Below, piece after piece: positions 32,758 to 39,589 of a stretch of 39,589 bases of DNA. How positions within the stretch are numbered: position 1 is the first letter of the stretch; each line of letters opens with the position of its first letter. The notes beneath the pieces are model-generated. The model worked only from the letters and a program-made list of their open reading frames with translations. It ran no database searches and had not been told where the DNA came from. The translations under genes were made by a program, and so were the position numbers. Source of the DNA: Proteiniclasticum sp. (GTDB lineage: Bacteria; Bacillota; Clostridia; Clostridiales; Clostridiaceae); the NCBI RefSeq assembly GCF_003514505.1, contig NZ_DOPX01000031.1, forward strand, positions 1 through 39,589, read 5' to 3'.

Positions 32758-34146
32758 ATGAACACTTTATACACAGTACTTGTTCTCGCCGTAGCAGCAC
32801 TTATTCTCTATGGACTTTCCTACATGCAGAAAAAGCATATGTCCTTTACCAAAAGAGTCCTAACAGCTCTTGCCTTAGGAATTTTATTCGGTGCAGCCCT
32901 TCAGCTGATCTTTGGTACAGGTTCAGAAGTTATTACCACTTCAAACACATGGATCAACATCATCGGCTCAGGGTACGTCAGACTTCTCAATATGATCGTC
33001 ATCCCTCTGGTGTTTGTGGCCATCACCACATCTATTGTAAATCAGGACGCTTCTGCACTGAAAAAGAGCGCTTCGAGTATCATCATCGTCCTGATTCTTA
33101 CTACAGCCATTTCTGCAGGCTTAGGTGCTGGGATTGCAGGTATTTTCGGACTTGACTCCAGTGATCTCATTGCGGGGCAAGCTGAGACCGCAAGAGGAGA
33201 AGCTCTAGAGAGTACACTCACAGAGTTCCAGTCAAAGACAATACCAGAACAAATCACAGAAATCATCCCTAGAAATGTATTCTACGCAATGACTGGTCAA
33301 GGTTCTTCCGCTACTCTTTCTGTAGTATTCTTCGCTGCTTTCCTCGGAATTGCCACCATAGGCATAAGAAAGAAGAAACCGGAAAGCGCTGAAGCATTTA
33401 AGAATTTTCTTAATATGCTCCACGACATAGTGATGCGTATGGTAACGATGGTCCTTCGGCTCACTCCATTTGGTGTATTCGCACTGCTCAGCAGATTTGT
33501 TTCCACTTCGAACTATGCTGAAATATCAAGACTCTTTGAGTTTGTAGTGGCTTCCTATATCGCAATCATTCTAATGTTCCTTGTTCATTTACTCATTCTC
33601 ATGCTGTTTAAACTCAGCCCAGTGAAGTTCCTTAAAAAAGCCAGTGTCCCACTGTCTTTCGCTTTCTCATCCAGGTCAAGTGCGGGAACTCTTCCTCTGA
33701 ATGTTGAGACTCAGGTGGAGAAACTGGGTGTTTCCACAGGGATTGCCAATCTGTCCGCATCACTGGGTACCAGCATCGGGCAAAACGGATGTGCCGGAAT
33801 CTATCCAGCTATGCTGGCAGTAATGATTGCTGTTGGAACTGGAGTACCCATGGATATCAGCTTTTTTGTAAGACTCATCCTCATAACTGCAATCAGTTCT
33901 TTTGGAATTGCTGGTGTAGGTGGAGGTGCAACCTTCGCAGCTCTTACAGTTCTCTCTTCAATGGGTCTTCCAGTAGGTCTCGTAGGACTTCTGATCGCCA
34001 TTGAGCCACTCATCGATATGGCAAGAACTGCATTAAATGTATCCGGTTCTATGGTTGCTGGACTCGTTACTGCAAAGAGGCTGAATGAGCTTGACATGGA
34101 TACATACAATAAAGACTTTTCAGATTCTGAAGAAGTATCCGCATAA
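32758..34146 (+). CDS. tcyP: TcyP-type L-cystine:cation symporter
   Basis: This 462-aa membrane protein belongs to the dicarboxylate/amino acid:cation symporter family, closest in pattern to the B. subtilis cystine transporter TcyP. Evidence: N-terminal helices with RVLTALALGILFGAALQ, a RLLNMIVIPLVFVAI stretch, the serine-rich SSRSSAGTLPLNVETQVEKLG re-entrant loop, the SIGQNGCAGIYPAMLAVM segment and IEPLIDMARTALNVSG. AAAGGAGG precedes the ATG. The cysteine-specific T-box leader directly upstream supports cystine as substrate. Confidence 0.92.
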   Translation: MNTLYTVLVLAVAALILYGLSYMQKKHMSFTKRVLTALALGILFGAALQLIFGTGSEVITTSNTWINIIGSGYVRLLNMIVIPLVFVAITTSIVNQDASALKKSASSIIIVLILTTAISAGLGAGIAGIFGLDSSDLIAGQAETARGEALESTLTEFQSKTIPEQITEIIPRNVFYAMTGQGSSATLSVVFFAAFLGIATIGIRKKKPESAEAFKNFLNMLHDIVMRMVTMVLRLTPFGVFALLSRFVSTSNYAEISRLFEFVVASYIAIILMFLVHLLILMLFKLSPVKFLKKASVPLSFAFSSRSSAGTLPLNVETQVEKLGVSTGIANLSASLGTSIGQNGCAGIYPAMLAVMIAVGTGVPMDISFFVRLILITAISSFGIAGVGGGATFAALTVLSSMGLPVGLVGLLIAIEPLIDMARTALNVSGSMVAGLVTAKRLNELDMDTYNKDFSDSEEVSA

Positions 34147-34162
34147 CAATCATAATGCTTTT

Positions 34163-34197
34163 AAGAGGAAGTCTCGAAAATGACTTCCTCTTTTTTA
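34163..34197 (+). terminator. Terminator of tcyP
   Basis: A perfect 11-bp stem AAGAGGAAGTC / GACTTCCTCTT with an 8-nt loop is followed by a T run, 16 nt after the tcyP stop. Confidence 0.92.
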
Positions 34198-34353
34198 TTC
34201 TCGTTTCTATCCTCTTTTAAATGATGCTGAAGGTTAGCTTTTCAGCTTCAAATGAAGTTACTCAAAACAGCATCACACATGAGCTAACAGTTCATTTTTA
34301 GTAAGAGAAACAGGTTCCGTTCATGTTATACTAAATATATCGAGGTGAATTAC

Positions 34354-35589
34354 ATGAACAATATTATTTTTCTGGTGGATATGAACGCCTTTTTCATCAG
34401 CTGCGAAATGGTAAGATATGATCATTTGAAAGGTAAACCAAGCGCAGTAGCTGGTGATCCGAAGAAAAGGACCGGAATCATTCTTGCTGCCAATTATGAA
34501 GCCAGAGCTTTGGGCATAAAAACGGCCATGTCACTTCATGAAGCACTGAAAATCTGTCCTGCACTTCAGACAGTTCCACCGGATCACTCATATTATGAGG
34601 AAATGTCTAGTAAAGTAATGGAGCTTCTGCAAAGATTTACCCCACTGGTAGAACAGAACAGCATCGATGAGGCCTGGCTTGATATGACTGGTTCACTTCG
34701 TCATTTTGGTTCTCCCGTGGAAGCAGCCACTCATATTATGAATCAAATCCGGGATGAATTGGATCTTTGGTGCTCCATCGGAATCTCCAGCAATAAATTT
34801 CTTTCTAAAATGGCCTCTGAAATGAAAAAGCCTTTGGGTATCACGGAGCTGTTCCCTCACAACATCAGAACCCTCTTGTGGCCACTGCCTGTTGGTTCCA
34901 TGTATGGCATCGGAGAGAAAACTGCAGCACTGCTTCATGACGAGCAAATTTGGACCATCGGAGACCTTGCTCAGTATGATAAAGCAAAGCTGATACAAAG
35001 ATTTGGTAAATCTGGGTATATCATGCATCTCCATGCAAATGGAATAGATAGAGATCCTGTTAGAATACGCACCATAGATGATCTTAAGTCTATCGGAAAA
35101 TCAGTCACTTTACCTACTAATCTACAAGAGTTTTCTGAAGCATCAAAAGTACTGATGAGGCTCTCGGATGAGGTCTCAGTACGTGCTCGAGCTTTGCAAA
35201 AAAAAGGACACACAGTGCAGCTCATACTGAAGTATCCAAACTTTAAATCTATAACAAGACAAATGCAGATTCCATCTACAAATCTCTCAAAGTATATCTA
35301 CGAAACCGGGGTACAGTTGCTCAGACAAGTATGGGACCCTTCTCAACCAGTGCGGTTGCTTGGTATTTCTCTCATGGATTTCGATGGAGAGAACCGCATA
35401 GAACAGCTCACTCTATTCGACACAGTCCTTAAAGACAATACAGGATTGATAGAGATCCAACGTGAAGAGAACCTGCAAAGTGCACTAGACAGCATTCATG
35501 CAAAATTTGGAGAGAACGTTGTGGTTCGGGCTTCCATTCTTGGAAATCCTATAAAAGACAATACTTCTGCCCATAATAAAGAGCCCTGA
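34354..35589 (+). CDS. Y-family DNA polymerase (DinB/UmuC-type, Pol IV-like)
   Basis: This 411-aa translesion DNA polymerase has the palm carboxylates in FLVDMNAFF and NSIDEAWLDMT. The fingers motif is AANYEARALGIKTAMS. A helix-hairpin-helix-like thumb (MYGIGEKTAALLHDEQI) and a little-finger domain follow. A beta-clamp-binding motif (EQLTLFD) is visible near the C-terminus, showing it can join the replication clamp. A GTG at 34345 opens the frame, but it lies within the GAGGTG ribosome binding site of the ATG at 34354, which is the real start. TGTTATACT upstream is an extended -10 promoter. No LexA-type box was recognised. Its stop sits inside a hairpin shared with the next gene. Confidence 0.92.
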   Translation: MNNIIFLVDMNAFFISCEMVRYDHLKGKPSAVAGDPKKRTGIILAANYEARALGIKTAMSLHEALKICPALQTVPPDHSYYEEMSSKVMELLQRFTPLVEQNSIDEAWLDMTGSLRHFGSPVEAATHIMNQIRDELDLWCSIGISSNKFLSKMASEMKKPLGITELFPHNIRTLLWPLPVGSMYGIGEKTAALLHDEQIWTIGDLAQYDKAKLIQRFGKSGYIMHLHANGIDRDPVRIRTIDDLKSIGKSVTLPTNLQEFSEASKVLMRLSDEVSVRARALQKKGHTVQLILKYPNFKSITRQMQIPSTNLSKYIYETGVQLLRQVWDPSQPVRLLGISLMDFDGENRIEQLTLFDTVLKDNTGLIEIQREENLQSALDSIHAKFGENVVVRASILGNPIKDNTSAHNKEP

Positions 35590-35612
35590 AGTTCATCAGG
35601 ACTCTTCTCTCA
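35578..35612. terminator. Hairpin between dinB-like and fasciclin genes
   Basis: AAGAG-CCCTGA pairs with TCAGG-A-CTCTT with a mismatch. The arm includes the stop codon of the polymerase gene. The T run is modest on both strands, better on the minus, so it probably ends the fasciclin transcript and may serve both. Confidence 0.6.
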
Positions 35613-35629
35613 AAAGGAGCTGCTTTACA

Positions 35630-36256
35630 TTATGCTTCTTTCTTCTTAAATAACACCAGAGCTCCTCCAGCTGTCAATGCGGCTGTGAAGAAGAATGGAA
35701 TCGCTACAGGAAGACCAGTTTGTGGTGCTTCGGTTTCTTCCATATCTACTTCCTGAAGTGTAAAGTTGGATGGAACTAGTACTGTATCAATAACGTGGAT
35801 TACACCATTTGAAGCTTCAATGTCAGCTGATGTAACTGTGGAATCATTGATTTTAACTCCAGAGCTCAGATCAACGGTGATTTCCTCTCCGTTCACTGTA
35901 GCAGCTTTCATGCCATCTGTTAAATCAGTAGACATTACCTTACCGGCAACAACATGGTAGGTCAGTACTTTTGCAAGATCTGGCTGTGCAAGCAGTTCCT
36001 CTGCAGATATATCAAGAGCTTCCAGGAGCTTTTCAAAAGCTGCGTTGGTTGGTGCAAATACGGTAAAAGGTCCTTCTCCTTGAAGTGTTTCAACAAGTTC
36101 AGCTTTCTGAAGCGCAGCGACCAGTATACTAAAGTCAGGATTTCCGACAGCAATGTCAACAATATCATCCGTAGGTGCAGTAGCAAAAACAGGAATACTA
36201 AATACCATCATCATAACCGCAACAAGCATTGAGACTTTTTTCAACATTTTTTTCAT
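35630..36256 (-). CDS. Fasciclin-domain surface protein with PQTG sorting signal
   Basis: This 208-aa exported protein has a signal peptide (1-26, FATA cleavage). A single fasciclin (FAS1) domain (about 30-165) shows GPFTVFAPTNAAFEKL, LTYHVVAGKV and GVIHVIDTVLVP. The C-terminal cell-wall sorting signal is APQTG, a hydrophobic stretch (LPVAIPFFFTAALTAGGALVLF) and KKKEA. FAS1 domains mediate adhesion. A PxTG-type motif fits class B sortases such as C. difficile SrtB, and such a gene lies divergently next door. AGGAGG precedes the first of two close ATGs. Confidence 0.92.
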   Translation of the reverse strand: MKKMLKKVSMLVAVMMMVFSIPVFATAPTDDIVDIAVGNPDFSILVAALQKAELVETLQGEGPFTVFAPTNAAFEKLLEALDISAEELLAQPDLAKVLTYHVVAGKVMSTDLTDGMKAATVNGEEITVDLSSGVKINDSTVTSADIEASNGVIHVIDTVLVPSNFTLQEVDMEETEAPQTGLPVAIPFFFTAALTAGGALVLFKKKEA

Positions 36257-36292
36257 TTTTTTGACCTCCTGATAAATTTTGTTTAATTTAAT

Positions 36293-36321
36293 TTGATTTA
36301 ATTTGTTTGTACCGTTATAAT
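36293..36321 (+). promoter_or_regulatory. Promoter of the sortase gene
   Basis: TTGATT and a perfect TATAAT are separated by 17 nt. The predicted start near 36328 leaves a leader of about 75 nt. The upstream side holds two near-identical TTTAATTTGA-like repeats that also lie in the fasciclin promoter region. Confidence 0.7.
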
Positions 36322-36403
36322 AACACTACAAAGATTCATGGTCCATAAAACCAATCAGATTATCTCATAAAATCACAATGTGTGTTTAATTATATAACAG
36401 GAG

Positions 36404-37210
36404 GTGATTATCACGAAACGTAAATACATAGCACAGATACTGATCCTACTTGCATTAACACAAGGATACCTGGGCTACAGACAGTGGACAGCAGCCGAAA
36501 AACTGAATGAGGCACACTCCGTATATAGTGAACTGGAAGCAGTTCCTCAAGTTCCCAACCAGATGGAATACACGCCACCAATGACAGGCTCTCCAACTGA
36601 AGTTCCCTCTAATCCCGATGCTTCCACTACTGAATATGTATTCTCTTACAACGCGAATCCAGCATCAGAGTTTCTGAAAAAGAACTCTGATTACGTAGGG
36701 CACATAAACTTACCTGGAACAAAGATCAATTACCCCATAGTGAAAGCACAGGACAACGAGTACTATCTAAATCGTAATTTTTTTCGGGAGAAAGATATCC
36801 TTGGCAGTATTTTCATGGATTACCGGAACATCGGAATGCATCTTGATAAACACACCATCATCTATGGACATTACACTGAGCAAGGCTATATGTTTGGTGA
36901 CTTGGATAAATATTTGGATAAAGAGTACCTTCTAGAGAATCAGATCATTGAGTTCTCAACACCACAAGGTGTGAAATTTTATAAAATCTTTTCTGTCCAT
37001 ATTTCTCCAAAAATCAATTCTTATTTAGATACAACTTTTAAGAAAACCACATTTAGTGATTTTGTGAATAATTTAAGTGATATTTCTCTCGTGGAAGGAC
37101 TGGAAAAACCCGACGTCTCCAAGCAGCTTCTTACCCTTGGAACATGCAACTACGCTATTAAAGATGGCAGACTGTTCATTCACGCCATTGAAATTGACCC
37201 ACCTAAGTAA
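36404..37210 (+). CDS. Class B-type sortase
   Basis: This 268-aa transpeptidase has an N-terminal membrane anchor (about 7-24), a Pro/Thr-rich stalk and a sortase B-type catalytic domain. His156 (IYGHY), Cys248 (TLGTC) and Arg256 (DGR) form the catalytic set, and the extra SrtB-type helix region is present. It would attach the divergent fasciclin protein to peptidoglycan. The start is odd: the frame's only usual codon is a GTG lying inside a perfect AGGAGGTGA ribosome binding sequence, while ATC and ACG codons fall 5 and 8 nt after AGGAGG. The true start may therefore be a rare codon at 36410 or 36413. A stop at 36395 rules out an upstream start. Confidence 0.9.
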   Translation: MIITKRKYIAQILILLALTQGYLGYRQWTAAEKLNEAHSVYSELEAVPQVPNQMEYTPPMTGSPTEVPSNPDASTTEYVFSYNANPASEFLKKNSDYVGHINLPGTKINYPIVKAQDNEYYLNRNFFREKDILGSIFMDYRNIGMHLDKHTIIYGHYTEQGYMFGDLDKYLDKEYLLENQIIEFSTPQGVKFYKIFSVHISPKINSYLDTTFKKTTFSDFVNNLSDISLVEGLEKPDVSKQLLTLGTCNYAIKDGRLFIHAIEIDPPK

Positions 37211-37240
37211 ACCGCTCAAGTAAAGAGCGGTTTCTTTTTA
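37211..37240 (+). terminator. Terminator of the sortase gene
   Basis: ACCGCTC / GAGCGGT forms a 7-bp GC-rich stem with a 7-nt loop, followed by TTCTTTTT. It begins directly after the stop codon. Confidence 0.92.
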
Positions 37241-37368
37241 TATAATATTTTAAATGCACCGGCTGCTTCCACTCATCTCTACCTATTTGTGCAGATATTT
37301 GGTAAGATATATGTACTGTTCAGAACCTCTGATAGTATAAAAATGAAACAACAGGTGGTACTTAAAAT

Positions 37369-38598
37369 ATGAAATATATCAGCAAAGAAACATCTTCTAC
37401 TAAAATAACTGCCAAATACTCTCTCATACACGGAAGCTATTGGATGGCCTTTGGAGCTACTTATAATTTTGTGACAGTTTATCTTCTTGCAAAGAATTAC
37501 TCAAGTTCCGCCGTTGGCATCATCATGGCCATTACAAACATTCTGTCCGCAATACTGCAGCCCCTTGTTGCATCCTATGCAGATCAGGAGAAGAAATACA
37601 CCTTAAAATCTCTCATGATGATTTTCCTGTCATTATCCACCTCATTTTCGATGCTTTTGTACTTCACAAAGACATGGGAGTCCATCAATGCATTTGTGTA
37701 TTTTTTACTGCTTCTTTCGATGCTCACAGTCCATCCCCTACTCAACGGTTTGGGTATGAAATACATAGAGAAGGGTTATGGTATCAACTTCGGGTTTTCA
37801 AGAAGCATGGGCTCACTCACCTACGCCGTCATGTCTGTTGTTCTAGGCAGCCTTGTAGACAAAAACGGACCTGAGCTGCTCCCACTCTACTATTTCCTGC
37901 TGTTTTTCATCACAACAGCTGCAACTGTTCTATTTCTTCGCAGTTTTCCATACCCAAGTGATGACCCCACAGAAGAGCCTAAAAGCCAAAGCATAAAACA
38001 ATCCTTGTCTCTCATTGAGTTTTCAAAGATGTACTCTGGTTTTTCCTTATATCTAGTAGGTGTCATATTCATCTTCATCTGCTTTAATATCATCAATATT
38101 TATATGATTCGCATCATTGAAGCCGTAGGAGGCAGCGAGAAAAACATGGGCACCGCATTTGCCATAGCCGCCATCGTTGAGCTTCCTTTCATGCTTACAT
38201 TCTCAAGGTTACTCCGAAAATTCAAAGTTGAGACGTTACTCATGGTTTCAGCTTGGGCCTTCACAGCAAAAGTACTGCTTACTTTCTTTGCAGAATCATT
38301 GCTCGTCATTTATATAGCACAAGGGTTCCAGATGTTTTCATACGCACTGTTCATTCCTGGATCCATTTACTATGTGACAACAGCACTCCATAAAAGCCAT
38401 ATGCTCAAAGGACAGGCATATACGACATCCGCAACAACTGTTGGTGCTGTCCTTGGCAGTCTCATCGGCGGCTACCTTCTCTCTTTCACCTCCATTAAAA
38501 CAATGCTTGCGGTAGGGTTTATGGTCTCCATCCTCGGAACCTTCCTCATGATCCTTGGTATAAGGAATTGCAGCAAATGTAGTCGCGACAAAAACTGA
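37369..38598 (+). CDS. MFS transporter (sugar/nucleoside permease-like)
   Basis: This 409-aa membrane protein has about 12 predicted transmembrane helices in the MFS layout with a central charged loop (about 200-215, PSDDPTEEPKSQS). The N-terminal half has YWMAFGATYNFVTVYLLAKNYSSSAVGIIMA and an ADQEKKY loop after helix 2. The pattern resembles the LacY/nucleoside-proton-symporter-like MFS_1 group, but the substrate cannot be told. AGGTGG lies about 11 nt before the ATG. It is monocistronic; a possible weak terminator lies at 38747. Confidence 0.85.
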   Translation: MKYISKETSSTKITAKYSLIHGSYWMAFGATYNFVTVYLLAKNYSSSAVGIIMAITNILSAILQPLVASYADQEKKYTLKSLMMIFLSLSTSFSMLLYFTKTWESINAFVYFLLLLSMLTVHPLLNGLGMKYIEKGYGINFGFSRSMGSLTYAVMSVVLGSLVDKNGPELLPLYYFLLFFITTAATVLFLRSFPYPSDDPTEEPKSQSIKQSLSLIEFSKMYSGFSLYLVGVIFIFICFNIINIYMIRIIEAVGGSEKNMGTAFAIAAIVELPFMLTFSRLLRKFKVETLLMVSAWAFTAKVLLTFFAESLLVIYIAQGFQMFSYALFIPGSIYYVTTALHKSHMLKGQAYTTSATTVGAVLGSLIGGYLLSFTSIKTMLAVGFMVSILGTFLMILGIRNCSKCSRDKN

Positions 38599-38746
38599 TG
38601 TAACGTCTATGATGCACAAATAACTGTATCTGTAATAGAGTGAGAAGAACTGTTCTGTTTTCACCAGAATGAACTTGATTTATTCATCCTAAGTGCTATG
38701 ATGTGTATTGAGATATCGGTAACAATACTATTGGATTCGTAATATA

Positions 38747-38783
38747 CCATTAACCAAAACCCTTTGATTAATGGCATCTTTTA
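38747..38783 (+). terminator. Possible terminator after the MFS gene
   Basis: CCATTAA-C-CAAA pairs with TTTG-A-TTAATGG around an ACCC loop, followed by CATCTTTTA. The T tract is poor and the hairpin is about 150 nt after the MFS stop, so it may instead be a leader structure of the next gene. Confidence 0.4.
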
Positions 38784-38875
38784 ATGATTCGATAAGTTGT
38801 TTCCCATTTATCTCAATATATCAGAAGCGTCCTTCAGGACCGCTGAAATTCTATAGCTCAAAGGAGAGTTACATC

Positions 38876-39400
38876 ATGAAAAAAACACTTACACTCGTAA
38901 TGGCTGCCGCACTTTCTGTTCTATTTGTAGTAGGTTGTGCCGCTGAGAAAGAAACACCAGAGACCCCTTCTGAAACTCCAGTTGAAACTCCAGCAGAGAC
39001 TCCAGAAGAACCTGCTGAGGAAAAGATCTCAATCAATTCTATGCTGGAAAAAAGAGAACTTACCGCTGAAGAAATGACCTCTCTGGAAAAAGTAGTATCT
39101 CTGATGAGATCTGTTGAAGATACTGTACAAGTATCAGTATTCAACATGACCGAAATAGATGGTGGATTCAACATTGAGTTTGTTCTGAAGAACAACTTCA
39201 AGGAGAAGACTGTTGTTGAAAAGGATACTATAATTTTAATCACTACACAGGAAGACGAAGTCATCGAAATTCCAGTTCCTGCAGACGTTGAAATTGAAGC
39301 AAACGGTGGAGCAATATTCGAAGCTGAAGTACTTACCGACAAACTTACCGCTAGAAAAGATATCTACTTCATCGAATTTAAGGCAGAAGACGCTGAATAA
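38876..39400 (+). CDS. Lipoprotein of unknown function with ETP-rich linker
   Basis: This 174-aa protein has a signal peptide with the lipobox VVGCA (Cys near 20). An ETPxETP-type low-complexity linker follows (about 24-48), then a compact beta-rich domain (about 75-172: VQVSVFNMTEIDGGFNIEFVLKNN, EIPVPADVEIEANGGAIFEAEVL). The domain resembles the Ig-like folds of SLAP/FxLYD-type surface proteins, but I do not recognise the family. The ATG at 38876 has AAAGGAG 9 nt upstream; the frame extends to 38771 without a site. The linker is similar to that of PstS in this window. Confidence 0.8.
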   Translation: MKKTLTLVMAAALSVLFVVGCAAEKETPETPSETPVETPAETPEEPAEEKISINSMLEKRELTAEEMTSLEKVVSLMRSVEDTVQVSVFNMTEIDGGFNIEFVLKNNFKEKTVVEKDTIILITTQEDEVIEIPVPADVEIEANGGAIFEAEVLTDKLTARKDIYFIEFKAEDAE

Positions 39401-39422
39401 TTCACTTTCTTTATGTCATTAG

Positions 39423-39457
39423 AAAAACAGTGTATGTTCGTCATACACTGTTTTTTT
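39423..39457 (+). terminator. Terminator of the lipoprotein gene
   Basis: A perfect 14-bp stem AAAAACAGTGTATG / CATACACTGTTTTT with a TTCGT loop ends in T7, 22 nt after the stop. From here to the window end (about 130 nt) I see nothing else I can support. Confidence 0.93.
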
Positions 39458-39589
39458 GCGGAAAAATCTATACACTTGTACATCATCCGCTAAAAGAGAG
39501 GATACTCTACCCTCTTTTATACCGCTCCAATTAAAAACCCCAAAATCGACCGAAGTATTCTTGTGCTTGACACTCCCACAGCTAAAGCA

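Noticed and set aside
32583..33155. A 190-aa plus-strand reading frame
   Set aside because: It runs through the T-box terminator and then out of frame through the cystine symporter. Its product (repeated C, H, Y residues) is typical of a wrong frame.

Overview
The window looks like a chromosomal segment of a low-to-moderate GC, Gram-positive, anaerobic bacterium of the Clostridia type. The signs are strong AGGAGG-type ribosome binding sites, a T-box leader, a class B sortase with a cell-wall-anchored substrate, a Pho-box-like promoter, a WalR-like site, an EFR1-type flavodoxin/ferredoxin and several lipoproteins. I cannot name the genus. I see no phage, transposon, CRISPR array or rRNA.

Layout. 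1-5.3 kb (minus): the ribosome-assembly GTPase Der, then a large soluble six-PAS GGDEF/HD-GYP c-di-GMP enzyme. 5.5-6.8 kb (plus): a CapA-like secreted metallophosphatase. 6.8-11.3 kb (minus): a complete pstSCAB-phoU phosphate operon behind a Pho-box-like array. 11.47-11.55 kb (minus): initiator tRNA-fMet with a consensus promoter. 11.7-17.1 kb (minus): a four-gene Opp/Dpp-type ABC transporter with no solute-binding-protein gene, whose DppC-like permease is fused to a degenerate M28 peptidase-like domain. 17.3-18.9 kb (plus): a YtcJ-like amidohydrolase. 19-20 kb (minus): a WYL regulator.

20.1-25.3 kb (minus) is the most unusual block. A CofE-like protein overlaps a Crp/Fnr regulator. Below them is a tight four-gene operon: a solute-binding-like protein without a signal peptide, a HypB/CobW-like GTPase with two CxxC motifs, an ABC ATPase with no membrane partner, and a small zinc-ribbon protein. 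A perfect 16-bp palindrome sits exactly 41.5 bp upstream of the predicted start of this operon, the geometry of a class II Crp/Fnr activator site. I infer a small redox- or effector-controlled intracellular system that uses ABC-transporter parts without a transporter, possibly for metal or cofactor handling.

25.5-28.4 kb (plus): an esterase, an alcohol-acetyltransferase-like protein and a zinc-ribbon membrane protein in one operon. 28.4-29.8 kb (minus): PhzF, a 58-aa membrane protein and a YdbC/PC4-like protein. 30.2-31.4 kb (plus): a coiled-coil NlpC/P60 wall hydrolase with a WalR-like box. 31.5-32.2 kb (minus): an EFR1 protein. 32.4-34.1 kb (plus): a T-box leader with a UGC (Cys) specifier in front of a TcyP-type cystine symporter. 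34.4-35.6 kb (plus): a Y-family DNA polymerase. 35.6-37.2 kb: a divergent fasciclin surface protein and class B sortase. 37.4-39.4 kb (plus): an MFS transporter and a lipoprotein.

Start codons were moved inward from the longest reading frame wherever a clear ribosome binding site supported it. All functional names come from motif and family recognition by eye; no database search was possible.
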